A DNA stretch of 33,973 nt from CAG-488 sp051881315 (GCA_051881315.1 JBJEPQ010000041.1:1-33973), one strand, 5' to 3'; counted from the stretch's first letter, positions 8,266-17,257 are shown. A program made the numbers and translations. The notes: a model not told the origin generated them from the sequence alone.

Positions 8266-8363
8266 GTCTCATCTTCCCCGTTCCGTTGTTTCTTTGATAT
8301 TAGAATACCATATACTCTTTTAAAAATAAAGACGTTTTTCCTATTTTGTAAAAAGTTTACATT

Positions 8364-9035
8364 TTAAAACATATTTATTTTATACTCTCCGCTTTTAAGT
8401 ATTCGGACAAGGTCGGAATTGTTCCGTATTTTTTCTTCCGTAATAATTCCCGAAGCGTTTGCTTTCTGGCTTTCACGGTGAAAATCCGCACCGCCGGTCA
8501 CAATTTTAAAGCCCTCTTTATCAGCCCACGCCTGTGCCTTTTGATTGAAATCCTTGTCCCTGTCCTTTGCGTTGAATATCTCACAGCCGTCAATATACTT
8601 AGGGTTGGCTCGGTGAACATACCGGCGGTAAGGGTGAGCCTGAATAACAAGTCCGCCGCTTGCCTTAACAAGCTCGTAAAAACGTTTCGGACCCTTGAAA
8701 AGCATATTGCCGTTTTTCCTGATAAAATCCTCGTCAATTCCGTAGACAAGATAGTCGTTCGTCGTTGCAAAGTACCGTATTTCCATTCCGAGCAGGACAG
8801 TAAAGTCATCGCCTGCCGCCTCAAGGGCAGAGCGATAACCTTTAAGATATTTGTCAACATCTATCTGCTTTTTAAAGGAGCTGTCCGTGCCGAAGGTCAG
8901 AAAGGAATAGTGATCCGTGATAACCATTCCGCTGTAACCGAGCGACTTATAAAATTCAACTGCGTCCTTTGCGCTGATTGCCGCACATTCGCTCGTTTCC
9001 GCCGTGTGACAGTGCAGCTCATATTTGTATTCCAT
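8364..9035 (-). CDS. PHP-domain phosphoesterase-like protein
   Basis: This 223-residue protein is almost entirely a PHP domain. Metal ligands are visible: H8-x-H10 (ELHCHT), D41-H42 (ITDHYS), E85 (LGMEIR), H134 (QAHPYR), and D184/H186 (GGADFHR). It lacks a signal peptide and any polymerase or histidinol-phosphatase extension. The start codon overlaps the previous stop as TAATG, so it is translationally coupled to the PHP gene at 9035-9805. It is clearly related to the PHP protein at 28554-29258 in length, motif spacing and C-terminal LLKSG-type ending. The substrate is unknown. Confidence 0.85.
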   Translation of the reverse strand: MEYKYELHCHTAETSECAAISAKDAVEFYKSLGYSGMVITDHYSFLTFGTDSSFKKQIDVDKYLKGYRSALEAAGDDFTVLLGMEIRYFATTNDYLVYGIDEDFIRKNGNMLFKGPKRFYELVKASGGLVIQAHPYRRYVHRANPKYIDGCEIFNAKDRDKDFNQKAQAWADKEGFKIVTGGADFHRESQKANASGIITEEKIRNNSDLVRILKSGEYKINMF

Positions 9036-9805
9036 TAAAGAAGAACCCTCTTTACTTCATCTAAATTCTTTCGGGTGTCTATGTCTGCGATCGAATGGGC
9101 GTCCGTGCCGAAGTTGAAAACAACTCCGATCTCCCTGCCGATGTTGAACATTCGGCGGAAAAATTCGGGGTCGCCGAGCACCGCTCCCCTGTTCAGCTCC
9201 CAGGCACAGCCGCTCTCATGGCCGAGCTGCATAATATCGCCCAGCTCGTTGTCGCTCCATGCCTTGCCGACCGTCGCAACCTCGTTGCCGTATTTTTCAT
9301 CGAGAAACCTTGCGGAATATCCGCCGTAAATCGGGTGAGCGATACAGTCCGCAGCTTTTTCATTAAAAAGGCAGGTCAAAATTCCCGTCATATGCTTTTT
9401 AAAACCGTCGGGCGATCTGTCCTCAGGTCTGTGCCACGCTTCAACGTGATAATGGTTGGCGGCATAAAGCCTGTAATCGGGTTTATATTTTTCGTCCGCA
9501 AAGCGCAGAGTGTATTTATCGGTATCGTATGCCGAAAATTCTCCGCCGATCAACACCCTGATCTTTGTTCCCGTCGCTTCAACTTCCTTTCTGAGCTGTT
9601 CATTATTTTTAAAATGCTGTTCAAGCTCATCAGGCAAAAGGATATGATCGTTCAGCGAAAGCATCTCAAGTCCGCATCGCTCCGCCTCTTTTATTATATT
9701 CTCAACCGTCATTTCTCTTTTGGCACAGTTTGAATAGTGAGTGTGGCAATGAAGATTAAACCTTGCCAGCTCGTCCAGATCGTAGGTTGCCCCGTGTAAA
9801 AACAT
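9035..9805 (-). CDS. PHP-domain phosphoesterase-like protein
   Basis: This 256-residue single-domain PHP protein carries H19-x-H21 (NLHCHTHYSNC), D53-H54 (LNDHILL), a glutamate in GGEFSAYD, the histidine in CIAHPIYGG, and D/H in FGTDAHS. It is more divergent than its neighbour at 8364-9035, to which it is coupled by a 1-nt stop/start overlap. The pair may act as two subunits or on consecutive substrates; that is inference. GAGGCGG lies about 9 nt upstream of the start. It lies downstream of the ceramidase-like gene, with a hairpin between them. Confidence 0.82.
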   Translation of the reverse strand: MFLHGATYDLDELARFNLHCHTHYSNCAKREMTVENIIKEAERCGLEMLSLNDHILLPDELEQHFKNNEQLRKEVEATGTKIRVLIGGEFSAYDTDKYTLRFADEKYKPDYRLYAANHYHVEAWHRPEDRSPDGFKKHMTGILTCLFNEKAADCIAHPIYGGYSARFLDEKYGNEVATVGKAWSDNELGDIMQLGHESGCAWELNRGAVLGDPEFFRRMFNIGREIGVVFNFGTDAHSIADIDTRKNLDEVKRVLL

Positions 9806-9830
9806 AACAGTACCGCCTCACAAAGTCAAA

Positions 9831-9855
9831 GGGCGGAATTATCATAACTCCGCCC
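9831..9855 (-). terminator. Hairpin between the ceramidase-like and PHP genes
   Basis: GGGCGGA (9831-9837) pairs with TCCGCCC (9849-9855). On the minus strand it is followed by TTTGACTTTG rather than a pure T run, so it is a partial terminator or processing hairpin. No promoter is obvious between it and the PHP gene, so the PHP genes may rely on read-through. Confidence 0.55.
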
Positions 9856-9863
9856 TGTCGGTT

Positions 9864-11294
9864 TTATTTTACTCTCTTCATAATATCGGCAAATACATCG
9901 GTTAGCGTCTTTGCCGCTGAATAGCCCATTGAATTTGTCTCATGGTAATGACTTCTGTCAAAGCGGTCTCTGCCGTTGCTGAGATACGGCTGAGTTTTAT
10001 GAAGAATGAAGTCGTTGGGAGCAACAACATATCCCGTCATATCGTTGGTAACGCCGAATATCAGAAGATCGTCGTCCTCTGCAATTTCCGTAAAGGTCTT
10101 AGGATCAATTTCAGGTCCTCTGCCCGTTGCCGAATCCTCGGCCGAAGAATAACCGCCGTATGCAATCTCGGGGAACAGCTCACCCGGAAGAAGCAGAATT
10201 TCCTGCGAGCCTATCTTCATATAGGTCATTTCCGAAACAAGAGCAATTCCGAGGTCGCCCTTCTTTGCCGCCACAAGCTTTGTGCTCATAACCTTGAGAA
10301 TTGCAAGGAAAGCAAGCACAGCATTGTCGGCATAGTAATAGAACGGCTGCTGGAGGACTGTAATCTCAGCGTCCATCTTCTTATCATTGTCTATTGCAAG
10401 AGCCGCTTTGCCGAGTGTCTCGCCCTGAAGCTCGGTTCTCCTCCACTTATCCTCAATATCCGGGAAACCGGGATCAACCGCACCGATAGCACCGATGCCG
10501 AAAAGAACATTGACATCCTTTTCCTTGTAGATCGTCTGTCTGAGGAAATAGGGATAGTCGGCACTGCAAAGAGTGTTCTTGCCGCCGAGTGTATTCGGGT
10601 GAGCGGCATAGTTGAGAAGCCACGTCTCCTTGCTTCCGTCGTCGGGAACAAAGCGTACTCTTGTCAGAGTGTCGTGAAGCACGATCGGCGGACGCTTGTC
10701 ATACTGAGCGTCGGGAACATGAGTTGTGCCGACATAAAGATCGCCCTTTTTGCGGTTGTCATAAGCCTCAATGCAGACCTTTTTGACATCTCTGAATATC
10801 TTCTGCATATAGGTGTCCACCTTGCCCGTCTTGGGAAGCTTGCCCCAATAGCCGACGGTGTCAAAGCCGCCGTGGGTATGCGAACAGCAAATATTGATCG
10901 CCTTGCATTTTGCTGTCTCCGAGAAGTCCGCAAGGCTTGCTCTGATAAGGCTGACCTCACAGTTGGTAAGTCCGATAAAATCAGCACATACCATCATCAC
11001 GCCGCCCTCGTCGCCGCAGCCGATCCACATTGCGCTGACGGTAATCGGATCGTGAAATCCCGTCATCTTCTGCGCCATTTTATGTCCTGCTATGTAATAT
11101 TTTTTTGACTCGAAATCGTCGGGCATGGTCTCCGTCATTGCGAAGCCGACGTCGAATTTGCCGTCATTTTTATTTGAAACCGTAACGGGCTGAACCTTTG
11201 GGAGCTCTTCGGGATAGCCTTTTTTGGCAAGTCTCTTTCCTTTTCCTGAGGAAATCTTTTTCACGGCTTTTGCCGCAATATCTGCAATATCCAT
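9864..11294 (-). CDS. Cytosolic neutral-ceramidase-like protein
   Basis: The predicted protein has 476 residues and no signal peptide. It resembles the N-terminal catalytic domain of neutral/alkaline non-lysosomal ceramidases, zinc amidases that cleave ceramide to sphingosine and fatty acid. Visible landmarks are the FDVGFAMTE start, VCADFIGL, the zinc-type motif CSHTHGGFD, and a second histidine segment NYAAHPNTLGG. The segment where the catalytic serine usually lies (family GDVSPN-type) reads GAVDPG here, so the chemistry may differ. Characterised enzymes are longer and have an Ig-like C-terminal domain, absent here. AGGAGGT precedes the start. Many Firmicutes carry such proteins with no known function. 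Confidence 0.72.
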   Translation of the reverse strand: MDIADIAAKAVKKISSGKGKRLAKKGYPEELPKVQPVTVSNKNDGKFDVGFAMTETMPDDFESKKYYIAGHKMAQKMTGFHDPITVSAMWIGCGDEGGVMMVCADFIGLTNCEVSLIRASLADFSETAKCKAINICCSHTHGGFDTVGYWGKLPKTGKVDTYMQKIFRDVKKVCIEAYDNRKKGDLYVGTTHVPDAQYDKRPPIVLHDTLTRVRFVPDDGSKETWLLNYAAHPNTLGGKNTLCSADYPYFLRQTIYKEKDVNVLFGIGAIGAVDPGFPDIEDKWRRTELQGETLGKAALAIDNDKKMDAEITVLQQPFYYYADNAVLAFLAILKVMSTKLVAAKKGDLGIALVSEMTYMKIGSQEILLLPGELFPEIAYGGYSSAEDSATGRGPEIDPKTFTEIAEDDDLLIFGVTNDMTGYVVAPNDFILHKTQPYLSNGRDRFDRSHYHETNSMGYSAAKTLTDVFADIMKRVK

Positions 11295-11331
11295 AGCTGT
11301 ACCTCCTGAAACGCTATAATATTCTAATCGT

Positions 11332-11360
11332 ATTATACCACAATATACCTATATAGACAA
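11332..11360 (-). promoter_or_regulatory. Promoter of the ceramidase-like gene
   Basis: On the minus strand, TTGTCT (11355-11360) and a perfect TATAAT (11332-11337) are 17 nt apart, about 37 nt upstream of the start codon. This fits a housekeeping sigma promoter driving the minus-strand genes. Confidence 0.75.
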
Positions 11361-11417
11361 GTTAATTTTTTGTGAATAAAGTATGGTTTCTGTCGGTGCA
11401 TTTTTTGTTATATTTAA

Positions 11418-11446
11418 TTGATTTCAGTCATGAATTATGGTAAACT
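11418..11446 (+). promoter_or_regulatory. Candidate promoter of rlmD
   Basis: TTGATT (11418-11423), a 17-nt spacer and TAAACT (11441-11446) lie just upstream of the rlmD start. The 5' leader would be very short, so it is a moderate call. Confidence 0.5.
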
Positions 11447-11461
11447 TTTATTGGTGATAAT

Positions 11462-12817
11462 ATGCTCAGAAAAAACGATGAAATATATCTGACCGTCAAA
11501 GGCTGTACCGTTCAGGGCAGCGGCGTGTGCGATCACGAGGGAATGACGGTCTTTGTACGGGGTGCGGTAACGGGCGACCGTGTTCTTGCACATATCATAA
11601 AAGTAAAAAAGACCTATGCGGTCGGTATAATCAAAAAGCTCATACAGCGTTCACCGATGAGGGCGAAGAATTTTTGCCCGATCGCAGAAAAATGCGGAGG
11701 CTGCTGTTTCGCTCATATCAAGTATGACGCAGAACTGGAGATCAAGGCTCGGCAGGTTGCCGACAACTTCAAGAGGCTCGGCAAGCTCGACATAGTGCCC
11801 GATCCGATAATCCCCTCGCCCTCTGCCGAACGGTACAGAAACAAGGCTCAGTACCCCGTCGGCTCTGACGGAAAGTTTGCTTCGATAGGCTTCTACGCTC
11901 CGATGACTCACAGGATAATCGACTGCGCCGACTGTCTTTTACAGCCGAAAGAGTTTGCCGAAATAACGGACATTTTCCGTGACTGGATAAGAGAGAGAAA
12001 AATCCCCGTTTATAACGAAGCGGACAGAACGGGCTTGCTCCGTCACGTTTACATCAGAAAAGCCGCCGCAACGGGGCAGATTATGGTCTGTGCGGTTGCC
12101 AACGGCGAAAAGCTTCCCGAAGCCGACGATCTGACCGAAAGGCTGAAAACGGTAAACGGAGTTGCAAGTATAATTCTTAACATAAACCGTGACAAAACAA
12201 ATGTTGTCCTCGGCAAGGAGTGCAGAACTCTTTGGGGAAGCGACTTCATCACCGACGAGCTTTGCGGACTGAAATTCAACCTCTCTCCCCTGTCCTTCTA
12301 TCAGGTTAATCACGACGGTGCGGAGGTGCTCTACGGCAAGGCAAAGGAATATGCCTCGCTGACAGGCGGAGAAACCCTCGTTGATCTCTACTGCGGAACG
12401 GGAACGATCGGTCTGACGATGGCAAAGGACGTCAAGAAGCTGATCGGAGTGGAGATTGTTCCGCAGGCGATTGAAAACGCAAAGGAAAACGCCAAGCTCA
12501 ACGGAATTGACAATGCGGAATTCATCTGTTCGGATGCTTCTCAGGCGGCGCAAACCCTGCTTGAAAGGGGCGAGAAGCCCGACGTTGTTATCCTCGATCC
12601 GCCGAGAAAGGGCTGTGACGAGGCGCTGATAAACACCGTTGCAAAAATGGAGCCCGACAGAGTTGTTTATGTTTCCTGCGACAGCGCCACCCTCGCCCGC
12701 GACTGCCGCCGCTTCGCCGACCTCGGCTACGAAACTCTCCGAGCCACCCCCGTCGATATGTTCCCCCACACCGCACATGTCGAGTGCGTGGTATTGATGT
12801 CAAGAAAAGATAAATAA
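11462..12817 (+). CDS. rlmD: 23S rRNA (uracil-5-)-methyltransferase, RlmD/RumA family
   Basis: The predicted protein has 451 residues and methylates a uracil of 23S rRNA at C5 (m5U1939 in E. coli) using SAM. Domains in order: a TRAM RNA-binding domain (about 5-60); the Fe-S cysteines C72, C78 and C81 with a fourth in the DCADC segment; the SAM-binding DLYCGTGTIGL near 306; DPPRKGC near 378; and the nucleophile region VYVSCDSATLARD near 400-410. Firmicutes enzymes of this family can target other m5U sites, so the exact position is inferred. The start follows GGTGAT. Confidence 0.92.
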   Translation: MLRKNDEIYLTVKGCTVQGSGVCDHEGMTVFVRGAVTGDRVLAHIIKVKKTYAVGIIKKLIQRSPMRAKNFCPIAEKCGGCCFAHIKYDAELEIKARQVADNFKRLGKLDIVPDPIIPSPSAERYRNKAQYPVGSDGKFASIGFYAPMTHRIIDCADCLLQPKEFAEITDIFRDWIRERKIPVYNEADRTGLLRHVYIRKAAATGQIMVCAVANGEKLPEADDLTERLKTVNGVASIILNINRDKTNVVLGKECRTLWGSDFITDELCGLKFNLSPLSFYQVNHDGAEVLYGKAKEYASLTGGETLVDLYCGTGTIGLTMAKDVKKLIGVEIVPQAIENAKENAKLNGIDNAEFICSDASQAAQTLLERGEKPDVVILDPPRKGCDEALINTVAKMEPDRVVYVSCDSATLARDCRRFADLGYETLRATPVDMFPHTAHVECVVLMSRKDK

Positions 12818-12822
12818 GTGTC

Positions 12823-12856
12823 GAAATGATGCATTTCCTTGATTTTTCTTTTTTAA
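12823..12856 (+). terminator. Weak hairpin after rlmD
   Basis: GAAATG-ATG-CATTTC forms a 6-bp stem with a 3-nt loop and is followed by a T-rich stretch (CTTGATTTTTCTTTTTT). The stem is short and AT-rich, so it is a modest terminator candidate. Confidence 0.45.
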
Positions 12857-12873
12857 CCAAGCATTTCACATAA

Positions 12874-12902
12874 TTGACAACTTTCAAACTATCATATATT
12901 AT
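12874..12902 (+). promoter_or_regulatory. Promoter of the beta-helix protein gene
   Basis: TTGACA (12874-12879) and TATTAT (12897-12902) are separated by 17 nt. They lie about 45 nt upstream of the start codon, which has AAGGAG at proper spacing. Confidence 0.7.
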
Positions 12903-12947
12903 TAAAATCAAGATAACAAACCGGAGGTCATAAAAGGAGATTATGCT

Positions 12948-14555
12948 ATGAAGAAAATTATTTCAATTCTACTTTGCGTCATAATGCTTGTCTCGATTTT
13001 GCCGACAACAAGCTTTGCCGTGTCGGGCAAGACTTACTATGTTGACAGCATAGCCGGCGACGACACGTCATCGGGAACAAGCGCAAGCGGTGCTTGGAGA
13101 ACAACGAACAACCTTGCATCTTTACAGCTTAATCCGGGCGACAAAGTGCTTTTCAGACGTGGCGGAGTATATGAGTGCACTCTTACTCTGACCTGTTCCG
13201 GTACGAAAGAAAATCCGATAATAATTTCAGCCTACGGCGAGGGTGAGAGACCTCTGCTCAGGACAAGTCAAAGGAATGCCGTTTTAAAACTGTTTGACTG
13301 CGATTATGTCACCGTCTCGGATTTTGAAATAACGGCTCACAACGGCGGCGGAATCTGGGTTGACGCCGTTAACAAAGACTCCTGCGGAGTAACGATCAAA
13401 AATGTTATTCTTCACGATATGCAGAATTTCAAGGTGAGAACAAGGGATAATTTTTCCGAAGGTCCGATATCGGGCAGAGCGGCTATTGTTGTAAGGCGGT
13501 ACGGAAACGCACTTTATTCCGTTGACGACTTCACTGCCGTCGATTGTGAAATCTATGACTGCGGCAACGGAATTTTCTTTACGGGAGATTCCGCCCATCC
13601 CAACAAAAACTCGCTCGTTGAGAATGTATATATTCACGACCTTGACGCAGAAGCTGTTGTAATCGAGAGCTGTGACGGTGCGGTTGTAACCAACTGCAAG
13701 GCAATCAACTGCTGTCAGGGCGAGGGCGTTGACGAGAATGGGAAGGTGCTCTATTACATTGCGGCAATGTGGTTCCATTATTCCACCAACTGCACAATAC
13801 AAAATACTGAAATTGCCGGTCAGAAGTGCATCGGTGACGGTATGACCGTTGACTTTGACCACTGGTCATTCGGCTGTACCTATCAATACATATATTCTCA
13901 CGATAATACCCGCTTTATGGTGAACAACTCCAAAGACGATAATCCCAACAGGGGCAACACCGTTCGCTATTGCCTTTCCGTCAACGACGGCTCAAGCGAA
14001 AGATGGAGCACACTCAGCGCATCTGCCGGAGAATTCGGTTTCAAATTCTACAACAACACTCTTGTAAACAGCGGCGGCATCAATTTTGACGATACATACG
14101 ATTCCGTCATTGCAAACAATATCTTTGTCCTCAAGGATGATAACCGGATTTCTTATGACTATAATCAGATAAAGAACTCGGGCACGGTATTCAGTAACAA
14201 CTGCTATTACAACTCAATGACTCCGCTGGTTGATATTAAATCCTACAACGTTCTTCCCGGATTCAGCGGCGATGATTTGTATGATCCGAGCAGCTTCACG
14301 CTCTCTGCCGAATCACCTCTGATAGGCGCAGGACTTGAGATTGCCAAAGAAAGCAATGTTGATTTCTTCGGCAACGAGATAACAAGCAACAATATCGGCT
14401 GTTACGGCGGCAACGGAACGGACGCAGAATATCAACAGGAAAGCATGAGCGATAAACTGCACAGAAACATAACGGATATTTTCAATTCCGTTGTTTCAAT
14501 TATAAAGAGCGAAATCAAACGCTACATAAAGAAATTGATAGATAAAATGCTTTGA
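12948..14555 (+). CDS. Secreted right-handed parallel beta-helix protein
   Basis: The predicted protein has 535 residues and a signal peptide (cleavage near TSFA, residue 24). The mature start TYYVDSIAGDDTSSGTS, followed by W-x-T and NPGDKVLFRRGGVY, is the classic opening of pectate-lyase-like parallel beta-helix proteins, which often act on polysaccharides. Repeating short strands rich in V-x-N and N-C/N-T steps (for example VTNCKAINC, CTIQNTEIAG) fill the middle. The last 60 residues form a charged helix. Catalytic residues cannot be assigned from the sequence alone, so a glycan lyase or hydrolase is only likely. It has its own consensus promoter. Confidence 0.78.
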   Translation: MKKIISILLCVIMLVSILPTTSFAVSGKTYYVDSIAGDDTSSGTSASGAWRTTNNLASLQLNPGDKVLFRRGGVYECTLTLTCSGTKENPIIISAYGEGERPLLRTSQRNAVLKLFDCDYVTVSDFEITAHNGGGIWVDAVNKDSCGVTIKNVILHDMQNFKVRTRDNFSEGPISGRAAIVVRRYGNALYSVDDFTAVDCEIYDCGNGIFFTGDSAHPNKNSLVENVYIHDLDAEAVVIESCDGAVVTNCKAINCCQGEGVDENGKVLYYIAAMWFHYSTNCTIQNTEIAGQKCIGDGMTVDFDHWSFGCTYQYIYSHDNTRFMVNNSKDDNPNRGNTVRYCLSVNDGSSERWSTLSASAGEFGFKFYNNTLVNSGGINFDDTYDSVIANNIFVLKDDNRISYDYNQIKNSGTVFSNNCYYNSMTPLVDIKSYNVLPGFSGDDLYDPSSFTLSAESPLIGAGLEIAKESNVDFFGNEITSNNIGCYGGNGTDAEYQQESMSDKLHRNITDIFNSVVSIIKSEIKRYIKKLIDKML

Positions 14556-14646
14556 ATATAAACAGCCAACCAAACATTTTAATAATAAAAAACAATTTGT
14601 GGATGTAGCAAAATATTTTTAGTATTAACATAAAAAAGGTGAGGTT

Positions 14647-15249
14647 ATGAAACTACACTACATGGGAAAATTTGATCTTAATCCTGAGTCGTTGCCGCAC
14701 GGAGAGCATATGCCGGGAGCGGTGCCGTTCAGGGAGGCAAAGGATTCAAAACAGTTGGCTGTTATTGCGAATATCGGTGCTATTGTAATTATGATCCTTC
14801 TTGCGATACCTGCGGCGATCAGATACCGTGCTTATTACGGCGGTTTTTCTCTTGAGAATTTACCCGATATGTTTTTGGGATTGTTCGTCGGAGCAATATG
14901 TTCTCTGATCATCCTTTTTCCTCACGAGCTTCTTCACGCCGTTTGTTTTAAAGAAGACGTTTACCTTTACACCAACCTGAAACAGGGAATGGTTTTCGTC
15001 ATCGGCACGGAGACGATGAGCAAAATGCGGTTCGTCTTTATGTCCGCCCTGCCGAACGTTGTGTTTGGAATTGTTCCGTACGTTCTCGGAATGATTTTTC
15101 CGAATCATACCTGGCTGTTAGGCTTTGGAATACTTGCCGTCGGCATGGGTGCAGGCGATTATTACAACATATTCAATGCGCTCACTCAGATGCCAAAAGG
15201 CGCAAGGACATATCTTTATCAGTTCAATTCCTACTGGTACATTCCTTAA
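14647..15249 (+). CDS. DUF3267-type membrane protein with HExxH motif
   Basis: This 200-residue multi-pass membrane protein has about four hydrophobic segments (near 38-58, 76-91, 128-146 and 153-172). A zincin-type motif HELLH lies at 93-97 (FPHELLHAVCF), at the membrane boundary. This architecture matches DUF3267, described as putative zinc peptidases. GGTGAGG lies close to the start codon. The gene is followed by a strong terminator and has no operon partners. Proteolytic activity is inferred from the motif only. Confidence 0.75.
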   Translation: MKLHYMGKFDLNPESLPHGEHMPGAVPFREAKDSKQLAVIANIGAIVIMILLAIPAAIRYRAYYGGFSLENLPDMFLGLFVGAICSLIILFPHELLHAVCFKEDVYLYTNLKQGMVFVIGTETMSKMRFVFMSALPNVVFGIVPYVLGMIFPNHTWLLGFGILAVGMGAGDYYNIFNALTQMPKGARTYLYQFNSYWYIP

Positions 15250-15261
15250 CATCCGAAAAAA

Positions 15262-15315
15262 ACATTTGCCCGAACGGTTATTTGCGTTAATGCAAAGCCG
15301 CCGGGCAAATTTTTG
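15262..15315 (+). terminator. Terminator after the DUF3267 gene
   Basis: ATTTGCCCG (15264-15272) pairs with CGGGCAAAT (15302-15310), and an inner TTTGC/GCAAA stem sits in the loop. AAAAAAAC precedes it and TTTTTG follows it, so it may serve both this gene and the converging gene ending at 15352. Confidence 0.8.
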
Positions 15316-15351
15316 TTTAACAATTAGATTTAATTAAATAGTTTTCGGGTT

Positions 15352-17100
15352 TTATTTAACCATATCGTCAACCAATTCAAGGTATTCACCGACAAGGAAT
15401 GAGCCGATATGCTTACCTGCCGAGAGGACTTCATCGGAAGTGCCTTCACCGATTATGTGTCCCATAAATGCAAAGTTATTATCGGTCAGAACATATCCGA
15501 TAGCATCATTTGCAAGGCAAACAGCATATACGCTTACGCCGTCAACCGAGTTTGCAAGGCTGTCGTACTGCCATTCGGTACCGTCCCAGTTGGTGTCACC
15601 GATTATATCGGCACCCCAGAAAACCTCGGGATAGAACTCACCGGGGAAGAGTGCGAAGCCGACCTTGTGACCGAATTCAACGTAGCCGATCTCGGACGAC
15701 ATAACAGGCTCGCCGTTTTCATCATAATAAACGGTGTTATTGACAAGCTTTGTTTCACAGGCAAGAACGAGAATACTGTTCTCGGAGCTTACCATGATAT
15801 CCTTATGCTTAGCGTTAAGGATCGGATCAAGCTCAAGGGAATAGTCAGCCGCAACAATAAGCTTTGCAAAATCCTCTCCAAGCTCCTTTGTCGATGCGCC
15901 CCAGGATTCATATTCATCCATACCGGTGGTGTCGCCGACAATATTATCTCTTGAAAGCATACCGACAGCGCCCTGAAGCATCATAAAGTTACTGCCGGTG
16001 TTTTCTTTGATATACTGATCGAGATAATAGATATAGTCAGAGCCGACCAAATTATGGTTTGCGCTGAATGATGTGGGGTGACAGCTTATATCGGAGATAT
16101 ATGTTGCCTCACTGCCGCTGTCGGGAACAAAGTAAAGGCTCGCAATTTCAGGGATATCTTCCTTTGAAATAAGGCCGCGCTTATCTTCGATAAACTCACT
16201 TGCGTCGATTGAGGCAAAATACATTGAGCCTGCTTCAACATCGGCGAAAGCTTCTTCAATAGCCAAGATTGACTGCTCGATAAAATACTGCTTGAAGTAT
16301 GTAGGAGCCTCAAGGAAAGGAAGCTCGTAAAAGAGCTGAAATTTGTTGTTAAGTCCGTTTGCAAAGAGCTTATAGAAGAACTCTGTGCTTACGCCCTGCG
16401 TATCAAGACCGGAATGGCAGTGAGTTGCCGTGATGTTAATGCTTGCAACGTCAATGTCATTGGCTTTGCAGTATTCAAGCACACCGGCTCTGATTGAGCG
16501 CACATCTGTTGAAGTAACGCCGAGAGAGTCGATAACACCGAGTACAACCGCACCCTCGCCGCTGTTATCGTCGATTACGGTCACTCTGATTCTCTGGTCG
16601 TCATAAACGCCGACAGCTTTTTTGTTCATAAGGTCACGGCCGATATAGTATGAGCCGTTTTCAACGTCCTCGGGAATAATACTGCGGCTTGCGTAGCCGA
16701 GGCTCCAGTAATTGCCGTCACCTGCGGAAGTCTGATAAGTGCTGCGTCCGGGCAGGAAGTTTTCGCCGGCATAGTTGTCGATCGTATCCCAGCCTGCCGG
16801 ATCGGGATAAACGTTGCAGATAGACTTTACGAGCTTTTCAACGACGATATTAAGAACGTTGTAAAGCACCTTTGTCAGGTTGGCAAGAAATGTGTCAAAT
16901 GAATCCAGCGGTGCAAGTCCTGCGAAAATCGAGCTTACATCGGGTAAATCAAATGAAAAATCGTAGTCATATTCCACGGTTTCGCTTTGCGCCTTGGGTT
17001 CGGCTTCATATCCTACAGCCAAAGCACCGGCACTGCAAACCGAAAACATCAGCGCAAGACACATAAACAGTGAAATGAATCTTTTTACATATCGCTTCAT
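15352..17100 (-). CDS. Secreted neutral-ceramidase-like protein
   Basis: This 582-residue exported paralogue of the 9864-11294 protein has a signal peptide (about 1-28) that includes a cysteine-containing hydrophobic core. A mature insert of about 100 residues precedes the ceramidase-like region. Landmarks are the INITATHCHSGLD zinc motif near residue 227, ISCHPTSFS, and a VGFALFPGEFYPE segment shared with the cytosolic paralogue (ILLLPGELFPE). Where characterised enzymes have the nucleophile motif it reads LQGAVGMLSRDN, so the catalytic serine is uncertain. The protein could act on host or dietary amidated lipids; that is inference. AGGAGG lies 8 nt upstream of the start. Confidence 0.72.
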   Translation of the reverse strand: MKRYVKRFISLFMCLALMFSVCSAGALAVGYEAEPKAQSETVEYDYDFSFDLPDVSSIFAGLAPLDSFDTFLANLTKVLYNVLNIVVEKLVKSICNVYPDPAGWDTIDNYAGENFLPGRSTYQTSAGDGNYWSLGYASRSIIPEDVENGSYYIGRDLMNKKAVGVYDDQRIRVTVIDDNSGEGAVVLGVIDSLGVTSTDVRSIRAGVLEYCKANDIDVASINITATHCHSGLDTQGVSTEFFYKLFANGLNNKFQLFYELPFLEAPTYFKQYFIEQSILAIEEAFADVEAGSMYFASIDASEFIEDKRGLISKEDIPEIASLYFVPDSGSEATYISDISCHPTSFSANHNLVGSDYIYYLDQYIKENTGSNFMMLQGAVGMLSRDNIVGDTTGMDEYESWGASTKELGEDFAKLIVAADYSLELDPILNAKHKDIMVSSENSILVLACETKLVNNTVYYDENGEPVMSSEIGYVEFGHKVGFALFPGEFYPEVFWGADIIGDTNWDGTEWQYDSLANSVDGVSVYAVCLANDAIGYVLTDNNFAFMGHIIGEGTSDEVLSAGKHIGSFLVGEYLELVDDMVK

Positions 17101-17128
17101 AAAAAAACCTCCTAAAGCAATTTAACAT

Positions 17129-17157
17129 ATTATACTAATTTTTAACGAATAAATCAA
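17129..17157 (-). promoter_or_regulatory. Promoter of the secreted ceramidase-like gene
   Basis: On the minus strand, TTGATT (17152-17157) and a perfect TATAAT (17129-17134) are spaced 17 nt apart, about 30 nt upstream of the start codon. Confidence 0.75.
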
Positions 17158-17251
17158 TACTTTTTTACACAATGTCAAGAATATAGTTTCGCCAAACCGG
17201 TTTTAATAAAAATGTTTTATATTAGATGTTTATTTTTTTGTTTCATAGTGC

Positions 17252-17257
17252 TATAAT
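17252..17257 (+). promoter_or_regulatory. -10 element upstream of the first GNAT gene
   Basis: A perfect TATAAT lies about 55 nt before the start codon. The -35 position (TTTATT at 17229) is poor, so the promoter is likely but weak or activator-dependent. Confidence 0.5.

Noticed and set aside
9942..11108. A 388-codon plus-strand open frame opposite the cytosolic ceramidase-like gene
   Set aside because: It is antisense to a gene with recognisable motifs, has no ribosome binding site and its translation has no protein-family character.
11939..12778. A 279-codon minus-strand open frame opposite rlmD
   Set aside because: rlmD has clear conserved motifs on the other strand; this is a codon-bias shadow.
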